Notes: a model not told the origin generated them from the letters alone. Positions 40,904 through 49,961 are shown, numbered from the stretch's first letter. The stretch: DNA of 64,000 nucleotides from G963674835 sp963674835 (GCA_963674835.2 CAXXKC010000002.1:1240001-1304000); one strand, 5' to 3'. Program-made: numbers and translations.

Positions 40904-43900
40904 ATGCAGCGAGATCTTGGAAAGCGACGTCAAAGCGACGAAGAGTCGGTCAAGCAGATGGGGCTCGTCCTCGATTTTGATGAAATAGCGCGCAAAGGCT
41001 CGATGTCGCGTGAGGAGATATCCATTGCAAAATGGTACGGCATCTATCACTCGCGGCAGAAGGGAAACCACATGGCCCGCGTGGTCATTCCCGGTGGCCA
41101 GCTCACGTCGGTACAAGCCCGTGCGTTGGCCCGCCTGGCCGCGCGATACTCGCCGAACCGTCTGTCGTTTACGACGCGTCAGAGTGCCCAGTTGCACTGT
41201 TTACAGCTAGGTGACCTGCCGGCGTTTCTGCGCGACGTGAAGGCAGCGGACCTGACGACCTTTCACGGCTGCGGCGACGTGACTCGCAACGTGGCGGCCT
41301 GCCCCTGGGCAACGGTCTGCCCGCATCGCCGTCTCGACGTGCTTCCCTATGCGAAGGCGACGGCGGCCCGGCTGGCGTCGTGCCGCGAGTTGGACGATTT
41401 GCCCCGGAAGTTCAAAATCACATTTTCGGGCTGCGGGGGTGACTGTGGACAACCCCATATCAACTGTGTCGGAGTGGTTGCCTTGACTCGCCGCCGCGCG
41501 GATGGCAGGGAGGAGGCCGGCTTCCGTGTGGTCATTGGCGGTGGCATGGGCTGGAAGGCCTTTGTCGCGCAGCCGCTCTATTCGTTCGTACCGCCGGAGA
41601 AGATCGTCGAGCTGTGCCGTGCCATCGGGCTGCTGTTCTGCGATCACGGAAATCGCGAGATCCGCATGTATGCCCGGCTCAAGTTCGTGGTCGCCCGGCT
41701 GGGGATTGACCGGTGCCGCGAATTGATCGAGGCCTACTTGGACGAGAGTGGCGTCGATCATAGCGGTTTCGAGGTGAAACCCGTCGATGAGACCGGCCCG
41801 CCTGTTCCCCCGCGGCCCCTTCGTGAGCCGGAGCCGAGGGGCACCGATGGGCTGGCGATTCAGCGCATCAAGATCCCCAAGGGCGAATTGAGCGCCGATG
41901 CGCTGATGAAGATCGCCGAGTTGTCGGAACGTCACGGCGACAAGCACGTCTACAGCACGAACCGGCAGAACCTCGAGCTCCACGGCGTTGCCCCGGATCG
42001 GCTCCCCGAACTCAAAGCGGCGATCGACGCCCTGCGGCTGGAGACCGACGCGTTCTTCGGTTTGACCGACATCGTAAGTTGCGTCGGCACGACCTACTGC
42101 CCGTTGGCCGTCTCGACCACGCACGCAATGTTTGACACGCTGGACGATCTGGTGCGCGACGAGAAATACGCGCCGCTTCGCGATCGGGTGTTGATCAACA
42201 TCACGGGCTGTCCGAATTCCTGCTCGCCCTACCGTATCGCCGACATCGGGATGCGCGGCATGAGGATTCGCGAGGGCACGGGGTCGGTCGAGGCCTACCA
42301 GGTGACGTTGGGAGGAACACAGACGGAATTCGGCCAGTGTGTCGGCGAGTTCAAGGTGCCCGACGTCGTGCGTGTCGTCACGCAGGTACTCGACACATTT
42401 CTCGTTCACTGTGAAGGCGATGAGACGCTGGCCGACAACATTCGTCGATTAGGGCTTGGGCCCTATCAAGACGCGATCGCTTCCCTGGGAATCGTCTACG
42501 ACATGGCGGTGAATCCACTGGAATTGTCGGTCGTCACGGGGGCGGGCCAAACTCGGCTCGACCTCAAGACACTCGAGCGCGACGTACCCTGCCGGGCGGC
42601 CTGCCCGGCGCGGACGAATGTCCCCGAGTACATCCGCCACATCGCCCACGGCCGTCTCGACGAGGCCCATCGGATCAACCAGGAAGACAACGTGCTGCCG
42701 GGCGTGCTGGGGCGCATCTGCACGCGGCCGTGCGAAACCCGGTGCCGCTACCAGTGGACGAACATCAACGGCCCGGTCCAAATCTGCCACCTGAAGCGGT
42801 CGGCGTCCGACGGAAAGTCGGTCCGGAGCCGCCCGTTGCCCCCGTATTTCGAGGACTCGGGCAGGCGCGTCGCGGTGGTGGGCGGCGGCCCGGCCGGCTT
42901 GGCCGCGGCGCGCGAGTTGCGTCGCTACGGCCACATGGTAACGCTCTTCGAGCGTGAAGCCTATCTGGGCGGACAGGTCCGCATCGGGGTCCCGGAATTC
43001 CGGCTGCCGCGCAAGGTTCTCGAAGAGGACATCGCGGCGATCACCGACAGCGGCATCGACGTGCGGCTCAACGAGGCGTTCGACGCCGCGCGGGTCGAGG
43101 CACTGGCCGACCAGTTCGACGCGGTCCTTCTGGCCGTGGGCGCGAACCGGCCCCTGACGCTGCAATTGGACGGTCTACCCGAGGGCGCGGCCATTGAGGG
43201 ACTGAGGTTCATGAAGCGATTCAATGACCACGAGCCGCTCCGAATCGAGGGGGACGTCGTGGTGATTGGCGGCGGGTTCACGGCCGTCGACTGTGCCCGG
43301 TCCACGCGTCGATTGCTCGGGGATAGCGCGAACGTATCGATCATGTACCGTCGCGGCGAAGCTCAAATGGCCGCCAACACCGAGGAACTGAGCGAAATGC
43401 GCGCCGAGCGCGTTCGCATCGAAACCTTGGTCTCGCCCGTGGCCGCCGTGTGCGAAGCGGGGCGCCTGCGCGCGGTCACGTTCCGGCGCAACGTACTGGG
43501 CGAATCGGTCGACGGAGGCAAGCCGGCCTTCCTCCCCGTTCCTGGCAGCGAATTCGAGGTGCCGTGCGACACACTTATCTTGGCCATCGGCCAGGTTCCC
43601 GAGACGACGATCCTGCCCGAGGGCGTGGAACTGGTGGGTGAGCACGACACGACTCGCCAGCGACTTTTCGTCGCCGGCGACTTCTCGTCGAAAAACGCGG
43701 CCGATGCGATCAACGCGATTGCCGACGGTAAGCGGGCCGCTGCCCACGTCGACACGTTTCTGATGGGCCGGCAGCGTCGATACGAATACGTCGAGGTGAA
43801 GCCGTCGGAGCTGACGGGGCGTTTGCGCGACCACGACCTGATCGAGCCGCCGCGGATGCCCGTCATCCCGTTGGCCGATCGTGGCGAGCGCGACCAGGTG

Positions 43901-44251
43901 GAGTTGGGTTTCACGCCCGAGCAGGCCGACGACCATGCGTGGCGTTGTTATCTGTGCAACCACAAATTCGAGATCAACCAGGACCTTTGCATCCACTGCG
44001 ACTGGTGCATCCGGGTGTCGCCGCGCGACTGCATCCGGCGTCTCAGTCGCGTTGAGCGCGACGAGGACGGAGCGCCGGTCGATTACACGGAAGTGCCGGC
44101 TGCCGACGCGGCCGACGCGACCTACATTTGGATCGACAGCGATAATTGCATCCGCTGCGGCAACTGCATCAACATCTGCCCCACCGGCGCGATCTCACTG
44201 AGAACACTGGACTGCGCCGGGACGAAGTGCGCGGACCGCCCGAGTTCGTAG
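40904..44251 (+). CDS. Sulfite/nitrite reductase fused to GltD-like oxidoreductase and ferredoxin
   Basis: A 1115-residue fusion. Residues about 45-530 are a siroheme reductase with both Nir/Sir halves: GQLTSVQARALARLAARYSP and RQSAQLHCLQ, DVTRNVAACP near 130, and the siroheme/[4Fe-4S] ligands CVGTTYC (about 391) and GCPNSC (about 435). Residues about 545-960 resemble the glutamate-synthase small subunit: N-terminal Fe-S region VPCRAACPARTNVPEYI with CTRPCETRCR, FAD site VAVVGGGPAGLAAARELRRY (654), NAD(P) site VVVIGGGFTAVDCARSTRRL (785), and VAGDFSSKNAADAINAI (921). Residues about 1010-1115 have two ferredoxin clusters (CIHCDWC then a fourth Cys; CIRCGNCINICPTG). NAD(P)H electrons could reach siroheme on one chain. 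CysH and SUMT nearby favour sulfite over nitrite. Start: ATG 40904 with GGGAAGG, preferred over GTG 40871. Confidence 0.88.
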   Translation: MQRDLGKRRQSDEESVKQMGLVLDFDEIARKGSMSREEISIAKWYGIYHSRQKGNHMARVVIPGGQLTSVQARALARLAARYSPNRLSFTTRQSAQLHCLQLGDLPAFLRDVKAADLTTFHGCGDVTRNVAACPWATVCPHRRLDVLPYAKATAARLASCRELDDLPRKFKITFSGCGGDCGQPHINCVGVVALTRRRADGREEAGFRVVIGGGMGWKAFVAQPLYSFVPPEKIVELCRAIGLLFCDHGNREIRMYARLKFVVARLGIDRCRELIEAYLDESGVDHSGFEVKPVDETGPPVPPRPLREPEPRGTDGLAIQRIKIPKGELSADALMKIAELSERHGDKHVYSTNRQNLELHGVAPDRLPELKAAIDALRLETDAFFGLTDIVSCVGTTYCPLAVSTTHAMFDTLDDLVRDEKYAPLRDRVLINITGCPNSCSPYRIADIGMRGMRIREGTGSVEAYQVTLGGTQTEFGQCVGEFKVPDVVRVVTQVLDTFLVHCEGDETLADNIRRLGLGPYQDAIASLGIVYDMAVNPLELSVVTGAGQTRLDLKTLERDVPCRAACPARTNVPEYIRHIAHGRLDEAHRINQEDNVLPGVLGRICTRPCETRCRYQWTNINGPVQICHLKRSASDGKSVRSRPLPPYFEDSGRRVAVVGGGPAGLAAARELRRYGHMVTLFEREAYLGGQVRIGVPEFRLPRKVLEEDIAAITDSGIDVRLNEAFDAARVEALADQFDAVLLAVGANRPLTLQLDGLPEGAAIEGLRFMKRFNDHEPLRIEGDVVVIGGGFTAVDCARSTRRLLGDSANVSIMYRRGEAQMAANTEELSEMRAERVRIETLVSPVAAVCEAGRLRAVTFRRNVLGESVDGGKPAFLPVPGSEFEVPCDTLILAIGQVPETTILPEGVELVGEHDTTRQRLFVAGDFSSKNAADAINAIADGKRAAAHVDTFLMGRQRRYEYVEVKPSELTGRLRDHDLIEPPRMPVIPLADRGERDQVELGFTPEQADDHAWRCYLCNHKFEINQDLCIHCDWCIRVSPRDCIRRLSRVERDEDGAPVDYTEVPAADAADATYIWIDSDNCIRCGNCINICPTGAISLRTLDCAGTKCADRPSS

Positions 44252-44377
44252 TATGCATCGCCCCGGGTGCGGTGCCATTGGGCCAACCACGCGCGAAAAG
44301 TCTCGACGCGTGCGACCCCGGTCGGGCACCGGCAAGACACGGTGTCGTGTGGCAGAGGCTCCGTTCCGTTGGACGTT

Positions 44378-45115
44378 CTACCCGCGACTTGCCTTTGCGT
44401 TTCTGGCCACTTCGCCAACAACAAAGACGGACGGAGGGTGCACGTCTTCCCGGGCAACGACGTCGGCCAGTTCGCCGAGGTTGGTGCGGAGCACGCGCTG
44501 GCCTGGACCACCGGCGCGGTGGACGATGGCCACCGGTGTGTCGGGCGACTTGCCGTGCTCGACGAGCCGGCGACTCCAGGTGCCGACGGTGCGCACACCC
44601 ATGTAGAAGACCAACGTGCCCGGAAACCGGGCCAGCGCGTCGTAATCGAGTGCAAGGCCGCTTTTTCCCGAACGTTCGTGTCCGGTGACCAACACAACGG
44701 CCGACGCCCGATCGGTGTCGGTCAAGGCAATGCCGGCGGCTGCGGCTGCCGCTGCGGCGGCGGTCACACCGGGCACGATCTGGAAGTCGACGCCCGCGGC
44801 GCGGAGCGCTTCGACCTCTTCGAAGGTGTGGCCGAACACGCCGGGGTCGCCCCCTTTCAGGCGAACCACCGTCTTGCCGGCCTTGGCTGCCTCGATCATG
44901 CGATCGTCGATTTCCTCCTGGGAGACGACGCGCCCATGACCGTGATGCCCCAGGCAGACACGTTCGGCCGACTCGGGGGCATGCACGAGAAGGGCCGGGC
45001 TGACCAGGTAGTCGTACAGCACGAGATCGGCCTGCTGAAGGCACTGGATGGCCCACAGCGTCAACCCATCGGGACTGCCCGGTCCCGCGCCTACCAAATA
45101 AACCTTGCCGCTCAT
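44378..45115 (-). CDS. cobA: Uroporphyrinogen-III C-methyltransferase (SUMT)
   Basis: A 245-residue SAM-dependent enzyme that methylates uroporphyrinogen III to precorrin-2, the siroheme precursor. Seen: VYLVGAGPGSPDGLTLWAIQ, LVLYDYLVSPALL, VVRLKGGDPGVFGHTFEEVE, IVPGVTAAAAAAAAAGIALT, FYMGVRTV. The length fits the single-domain type with no CysG dehydrogenase/chelatase part. It converges with the reductase fusion 126 bases away and would provide its cofactor. Six bases from the SDR gene upstream, so probably one transcript. Confidence 0.93.
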   Translation of the reverse strand: MSGKVYLVGAGPGSPDGLTLWAIQCLQQADLVLYDYLVSPALLVHAPESAERVCLGHHGHGRVVSQEEIDDRMIEAAKAGKTVVRLKGGDPGVFGHTFEEVEALRAAGVDFQIVPGVTAAAAAAAAAGIALTDTDRASAVVLVTGHERSGKSGLALDYDALARFPGTLVFYMGVRTVGTWSRRLVEHGKSPDTPVAIVHRAGGPGQRVLRTNLGELADVVAREDVHPPSVFVVGEVARNAKASRG

Positions 45116-45121
45116 CGCCTC

Positions 45122-45991
45122 TCACTCCGGTGCCGTGTGCCGCACGCTCGCTGTAAGCCCGTCACGATAGCTTGGATAGATCAAACGGACGCCCAAATCG
45201 GCCAGCGCGCGCCGACTGTCGACCCGTTTGTTCGTTGCGTCGTGACGTTCCCGGCCGCTGTCGGACGCCGGCTCGACGAACCGGGGGACCGGAGCGTCGA
45301 GAAGTCGAGCCAGAAACAGGTAGAAATCGCGACGGTACACCGGTTGGCCGTCCGAGACAAGATAGGTTTCCGGTGGGTTTGCCCGTTTCCAGGCCGCGAT
45401 CACGACCTGGGCCGCATCGTCCACATGAATCAGATTGACGTAGTTCTCCGAGGCCACCTCAAGCGGTCGACCAGCCCGAAGCTCGTCGGCGTGGGCAAGA
45501 CGACCGGGACCGTAGATTCCGGCCATTCTGAGGATGACGGCCCGCTCGCCACACGCATGCCGGCGCAGGGTCGCTTCGGCTTCGGCGAAGGCGCGGCCGG
45601 CCTCGCGATTCGGCTGACACGTGGTCGTGTCGTCGACCCACGCCCCGCGGGCATCGCCCACCACGCCGGTCGTACTCACGAAGACCACCCGACTGCGATT
45701 CGGATCCAGCCGATCCAGCACGGCGGCAAGACCATCGACGTGAACTTGGCGCCGCGTGGCGCCCTGGTTTCCGGAGTATCCAACGCAATAGAGAACTCGT
45801 TCGGCGGCGGGAATTGCGTCGAGCGTTTCCGGGCGAGTTACGTCGGCAACGAGCGTCTGGAAGCCTTCCGCGGACAACTCGTCTGCCCGGCGATGCGAAC
45901 GCACCAGCGCGACCACATCGTCTCCTTCGCCGCGGCACAGACGAACCACACGCCGGCCCAGATAGCCGCACCCGATGATCAGACTCGACAT
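45122..45991 (-). CDS. NAD-dependent epimerase/dehydratase (SDR family)
   Basis: A 289-residue extended SDR protein. The Rossmann motif is GCGYLGRRVVRL; FVSTTGVVGDARGAWVDD and the region RMAGIYGPGRL follow, as in the YeeZ-like epimerases. The usual YxxxK is not clear (the stretch REAGRAFAEAEA stands at that place), so catalytic class is uncertain. It lies six bases before cobA on the same strand. Role in sulfur or porphyrin metabolism is not implied by sequence. A T2 repeat lies just before its start. Confidence 0.8.
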   Translation of the reverse strand: MSSLIIGCGYLGRRVVRLCRGEGDDVVALVRSHRRADELSAEGFQTLVADVTRPETLDAIPAAERVLYCVGYSGNQGATRRQVHVDGLAAVLDRLDPNRSRVVFVSTTGVVGDARGAWVDDTTTCQPNREAGRAFAEAEATLRRHACGERAVILRMAGIYGPGRLAHADELRAGRPLEVASENYVNLIHVDDAAQVVIAAWKRANPPETYLVSDGQPVYRRDFYLFLARLLDAPVPRFVEPASDSGRERHDATNKRVDSRRALADLGVRLIYPSYRDGLTASVRHTAPE

Positions 45992-46007
45992 GTTCTTCCG
46001 CTGCCTA

Positions 46008-46102
46008 GTGCGAGTCGCAATTACGTGTAGCGCTGGTGGCGGTGTGCTTCCGCGGTTTCGAAAGCGAGACGCACACCATACCTACGCTGGATGCGCGTTA
46101 GA
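46008..46102 (-). repeat. T2 dispersed repeat, copy d (inverted in the window)
   Basis: On the minus strand it aligns with copies at 49656 and 52775 across the core TCGCTTTCGAAACCG, the GCACACCGCCACC arm and the end GCGCTACACGTAATTGCGA. It begins at the stop codon of the 46098 gene (TAA inside the repeat end) and runs on downstream of that gene, so it is in the same sense as its upstream gene. Confidence 0.7.
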
Positions 46103-46574
46103 GCCCGAAACCCACATAGCCGCCTTGCGCTTCGTGTTCGGCCTTGAAACGATCGAGACGCTCGATCGTCTTCGTCAAGTCGCCAACGGCGATGTAGCGA
46201 TCGAACTCGACTTGGACCGCGCGCGAAACGGTTTCGGCGAACCAGTCGACGATCCCTTGAGTCAGCCAGTCGCAGGTTTCTCCGTCCAACTCGACCTGAA
46301 GATCGGCGCCGACCGTTCGCATGTCGTCGGGGTCGGTCAACACGGTTCCTTCGAATCGGAATGCCACGGTGCCGACCTGTTCGTCGTTTGTCAGGTGGAA
46401 GTCGCACCTGGCGTTGCACAAGTAGTACGTGTTGTGACGTCCGTGCTTCGTGACCGCGTTGGAGACCCGTTGACACAACTGGCCGAACTCGGGCGATGCG
46501 TCGATCGGCGCGTCGAGGCGCGATATCGACCGGAGCGGGTAACAATCGAAGGTGATATCAACCCATCGATTCAA
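46098..46574 (-). CDS. Hypothetical protein
   Basis: A 158-residue protein without signal peptide or membrane segment. Conserved-looking parts: MNRWVDITFDCYPLRSISRL, DAPIDASPEFGQLCQRV, NAVTKHGRHNTYYLCNARC, GTVAFRFEGTVLTD, WLTQGIVDWFAETVSRAVQV, RYIAVGDLTKTIERL. I recall similar proteins in planctomycetes with unknown role. Its stop codon lies in the end of the T2 repeat. It is upstream of the SDR and cobA genes on the same strand but separated by the repeat. Confidence 0.75.
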   Translation of the reverse strand: MNRWVDITFDCYPLRSISRLDAPIDASPEFGQLCQRVSNAVTKHGRHNTYYLCNARCDFHLTNDEQVGTVAFRFEGTVLTDPDDMRTVGADLQVELDGETCDWLTQGIVDWFAETVSRAVQVEFDRYIAVGDLTKTIERLDRFKAEHEAQGGYVGFGL

Positions 46575-47005
46575 CGCTTGTACTCCTACTCGGCGGAATG
46601 TTCACTCTCTGCGTATTCTAGGTGATTCCTCGCGTTAGACAAGTCCCGGCAATCAGGCTCCCCGTCACATGGCTCCAGAGTGTCCCGTAGGGAGACACAC
46701 GACGAACTGGCAGCCCGTGAGGACAGCCCCGGCTTCGTATCTCGGCACAGCGAGGCGCCCGCGGGAAACTCCGCTCCACTGCCCGTTCTGGCCCGATTCG
46801 CGACCGGACCAGGGGTGTGCACCCCCAGGCAACCGTGGTATTCGGATGCCAGAAGCGGTGCCGGGGCGGTTCCGAGCCGGTCTGGCCGCGCATGTCACTT
46901 CTGTTGTATGGCTTTCCCTCACGCGTAGAATTGCCACACTGACCTCTGCCGAAGAAGAACCTGTCCGTCATTGAAGTGCATCACGTGATGCCACGGAATG
47001 GCTGA
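46575..47005. other. Divergent intergenic region upstream of cysH
   Basis: About 430 bases between the start of the 46098 gene (minus) and cysH (plus). It should hold both promoters. Several open frames occur on both strands, none with motifs. No riboswitch or clear operator recognised. Confidence 0.4.
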
Positions 47006-47743
47006 ATGAGCGAAGAACTGCCTAAGCCCGTCGTACGACAAGCAACCCAGGACGAGATCGACGCGCTCCACGCGGAAGGGCGACGTCTGGAAGGCGCCAC
47101 GCCCGAAGAGATCCTTGCGTGGGCCGTCCAGCGGTACTTTCCCAACTTGACGATGGCCACGGCTTTCGGGCCCGAAGGCTGCGTGCTCATTTCGATGCTG
47201 GCGAAGATCGAGCCGCGTGTCTATCTGTTCAACCTGGAGACGGGCTATCAGTTCAAAGAGATCTTCGAGCTCCGCGACCGCTTGAAGGACCGCTACGGCA
47301 TGGAAATCGACCTTCAATATCCCGAAACGACGGTCGAAGAGTACGAAGCGGCCAACGGTGGTCCCGTCTACCGCACCGATCCCAATCGCTGCTGCTTTCA
47401 CCGCAAGGTGGAAGTGCTCTATCGCGTGACACGGAATTACGACGCCTGGATGAGCAGCATCCGACGCGACCAAACCGCGGTCCGGGCGGTCACGCCCATC
47501 GTAGGCTGGGACAAGAAGTTCGGCTTGGTGAAGATCAGCCCGCTTGCCAACTGGACCGCGGACGACGTCTGGGATCGGATCCGCAAGGAGCGCATCCCGT
47601 ATAACCCGATGCACGACAACGGATACCCGAGCGTCGGCTGCTGGCCCTGCACTCGCGCCGTTGCCCCGGGCGAGGACGAACGCTCGGGCCGCTGGAGCGG
47701 CACCAGCAAGACCGAGTGCGGCCTGCACACGGACAACCCGTAA
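47006..47743 (+). CDS. cysH: APS-type adenylylsulfate reductase
   Basis: A 245-residue protein of the CysH family that reduces activated sulfate to sulfite with thioredoxin. It has the PP-loop-like TMATAFGPEGCVLISMLAKI and LFNLETGYQFKEIFELRDRL. Four cysteines bind a [4Fe-4S] cluster: C129/C130 (RCCFHRK) and the later C-W-P-C near 213. The catalytic KTECGLH lies at the C-terminus. The cluster ligands mark the APS type rather than the PAPS type. No ATP sulfurylase gene is in the window. It feeds sulfite to the reductase fusion 3 kb away. Confidence 0.93.
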   Translation: MSEELPKPVVRQATQDEIDALHAEGRRLEGATPEEILAWAVQRYFPNLTMATAFGPEGCVLISMLAKIEPRVYLFNLETGYQFKEIFELRDRLKDRYGMEIDLQYPETTVEEYEAANGGPVYRTDPNRCCFHRKVEVLYRVTRNYDAWMSSIRRDQTAVRAVTPIVGWDKKFGLVKISPLANWTADDVWDRIRKERIPYNPMHDNGYPSVGCWPCTRAVAPGEDERSGRWSGTSKTECGLHTDNP

Positions 47744-47991
47744 CCTGCCCCTTGCCCTCCTCAGTGGCCGATCCGCATCACGTCAACCGGCGCAAACCGG
47801 GCAATATGACGGGCGTCTGCCGTTGGACTGCGGAAGTCCTTTCTTTCTCCGAAGCCTGGCGTTACGATGGGGCCAGCCTTCGTTCTCGGTACTGCGATTC
47901 TCAATCGATCTTTGCGGTGTTTTCTCAACGACCTTTACGCGTCCAACGGTCGGGACCTCTGTACTGGAACTGACGCAATCACCAGGAGTAG

Positions 47992-49509
47992 ATGATGGAC
48001 AGGCGACAATTCTTGAAGACGGGTGCAAAGGCGGTCGCGGCAGGCACCGCCGTTTCACTTCCCGCCAACTCCGGCCAGGCAAGCGAAGCGCCTGCGGCGA
48101 AGGTGGACGGCGGCAAGAGTAAGGGGCCAGCCGTCTTGGTGAGTTATACGGCGGATGACCACCGGCGGCGCCTGGCACACGTCGGCATGTGCACGCGGAA
48201 GATCCGCCGCTGTCTCCGCAAGCACCTCATTACCGATTATCTGCCGGCTCAGTGTGTGTACAACATGGGCGAGTATCCCAGCCGCACGCCCTGGGAACCG
48301 GGCGAGTACGACGAGCAGGAACTGGACCGGCTGAAAGACCACGGCATTCAGTTGGTTCATGTGATGGATGAATGGAACGATCGGTATGGCCTCTTCGGAC
48401 ACGATAAGCTGACCGCGGTCAATCCCGAGGGGTTCCGCCGTTTCGTGGCGATGGTCCACCAGCGCGGCATGAGGATTCTGGCCTACGCGTCGAGTGGGTA
48501 CTTCACGGCGAGCGATCCGAATTATCGTCAGGAGTGGTCGCGTCCTGGCGACGCGATTACCGGTTGGTGGGACCTGGCGCGATGCTCGCCCGCCAGTCCC
48601 GGATGGCGCGCCTTCTTCCTGCCGCGCATGGTGCAAATCCTCGAAGACTACGAACTCGATGGCCTCTATAACGACTGGGGATATGCTCCCAACGCCAAAA
48701 AACGGATCAAGGAACCCGCGGCAGACGAGATGGCCGCGTTTGACGAAACGCCTCAGTACGATGGCGCGGTGACCGACCTGTTGTATCTCATCTATTCGGA
48801 GGTCAAGCGACGCGGTGCCATCTACAAGATGCACGCGGACCGCACGAACGAGCCGCAGACGGGCGGGCTTAGGGTGTACGACTATCTCTGGGTTGGCGAG
48901 AACGTCAAGAACGCGGACCAGTTGCGCGAGGCTACGAAGAATCACACGCCTTACGTTGTTCCTTGCATCCAGGGGACGGCCGCCCAGATCGAGGCCGAGA
49001 GCGACCACTTCTTGCACTCGATTCCTTACATGCAGTTTCCATTGTTGCAAGGCGGGCGACCGTTGACCGGAGAGCGGGCCGTGATTCCGATTCCCCGACT
49101 GCCAGGCGTGAAGGAACACGGCTTCTACGAGGCGGCGTGGAAATACTACCAGGCCCATCCGCAGGGACCGTACATCTACGGCGGTTGGGACCCGATTCCG
49201 CCGAACCCGGATACGCGGCCCGCCCACGCACGCTGGCTCAAGCGGTATCTGCCGATGGTGGAAGACGGGACATGGGCATATCTGGAGATCACCGATTCCG
49301 ACCTGTTCACCGCCCCTCTGCCCAAGGACTGTGTGGCGTCGGCATTTGCCAATCGCGACTTGTACCTGGTCTTGGCGAACTACGGCCAATCGTCGCAACG
49401 GGTCGAGACCGCTGATACGTATGTTCCCGTGGACGACGCGGGCACGGCAGGCGGAAGGCAGTGGCAGCTTCCGAAACGATCCTTGCGCATTCTTCGTTGG
49501 ACTGCCTGA
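47992..49509 (+). CDS. Tat-exported TIM-barrel-like hydrolase
   Basis: A 505-residue protein with a twin-arginine signal (MMDRRQFLKTGAKAVAAGTA). The rest has features of a glycoside-hydrolase-like barrel: LDRLKDHGIQLVHVMDEWND, MVHQRGMRILAYASSGYF, ILEDYELDGLYNDWGYAPN. C-terminal beta-domain (DLYLVLANYGQSSQRVETAD) fits an accessory domain of such enzymes. I do not recognise a numbered GH family; the pattern D-G-L-Y-N-D-W suggests an acidic residue in a barrel strand. AGGAG is five bases before the ATG at 47992; 47995 is an alternative. Starts the secreted region. Confidence 0.65.
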   Translation: MMDRRQFLKTGAKAVAAGTAVSLPANSGQASEAPAAKVDGGKSKGPAVLVSYTADDHRRRLAHVGMCTRKIRRCLRKHLITDYLPAQCVYNMGEYPSRTPWEPGEYDEQELDRLKDHGIQLVHVMDEWNDRYGLFGHDKLTAVNPEGFRRFVAMVHQRGMRILAYASSGYFTASDPNYRQEWSRPGDAITGWWDLARCSPASPGWRAFFLPRMVQILEDYELDGLYNDWGYAPNAKKRIKEPAADEMAAFDETPQYDGAVTDLLYLIYSEVKRRGAIYKMHADRTNEPQTGGLRVYDYLWVGENVKNADQLREATKNHTPYVVPCIQGTAAQIEAESDHFLHSIPYMQFPLLQGGRPLTGERAVIPIPRLPGVKEHGFYEAAWKYYQAHPQGPYIYGGWDPIPPNPDTRPAHARWLKRYLPMVEDGTWAYLEITDSDLFTAPLPKDCVASAFANRDLYLVLANYGQSSQRVETADTYVPVDDAGTAGGRQWQLPKRSLRILRWTA

Positions 49510-49655
49510 AGGCGACCCGTTTCCGTAACCGTTTACAGACCGTAAGGGGCATTCGACGCGGCTCTCCCGACTCCGCCGAAACGCGCCGAGGCGATCGCTT
49601 GCTGAAGTCGCTTGGCCGGCGGCCCGTCGACCATGCCAGCCGTCCCAAGAACGTT

Positions 49656-49749
49656 CTAGAGCGCATTCGGCGTAATCGTAGCGTGTTCTTCGCTTTCGGA
49701 ACCGTAGAAACACGCCGCTGCGAACGCTACAGTCAAGTGCGACACGCAC
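49656..49749 (+). repeat. T2 dispersed repeat, copy b (94 bp)
   Basis: Aligns with 52775-52868 over its whole length (94 bp each). GTAGCGT near its left end pairs with ACGCTAC near its right end, and GTGTTCTTC with GTAGAAACAC inside. It lies downstream of the Tat-exported hydrolase gene in the same sense and abuts T1 copy C without a gap. Confidence 0.8.
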
Positions 49750-49852
49750 TATTGATGCCTGTATTGAAAACGGAACAAGGGGTCCGGCCCAATCCTGATC
49801 TTTCGGCCTCCCGATGGTCGGCCTCGTTCCAGTTCCAATGCAGGACCCAATA
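49750..49852 (+). repeat. T1 dispersed repeat, copy C (103 bp)
   Basis: The inverse of copies at 24648 and 36621 in window orientation, about four base differences from each. TATTGATGCCTGTATTG at its left end and the complement of TATTGGGTCCTGCATTG at its right end. Follows T2 copy b directly. Confidence 0.85.
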
Positions 49853-49961
49853 GGAGCGGCCAACTTCCTTGACTTCCCGTACGATCCTGGTAGACTGAGC
49901 ACGCGGTGGGCACCCTCTGGGTGGGCTCTTTTGTTAGCTGCTTGGTTGTGGGAGGCTTCTC

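Larger units (their letters stand above)
49510..49961. other. Intergenic region holding T2 and T1 copies
   Basis: About 450 bases after the Tat-exported hydrolase. T2 copy b (49656-49749) and T1 copy C (49750-49852) occupy most of it, end to end. The last 109 bases hold the leader of the PEP-CTERM gene with GGGAGG near its ATG. No gene. Confidence 0.7.
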
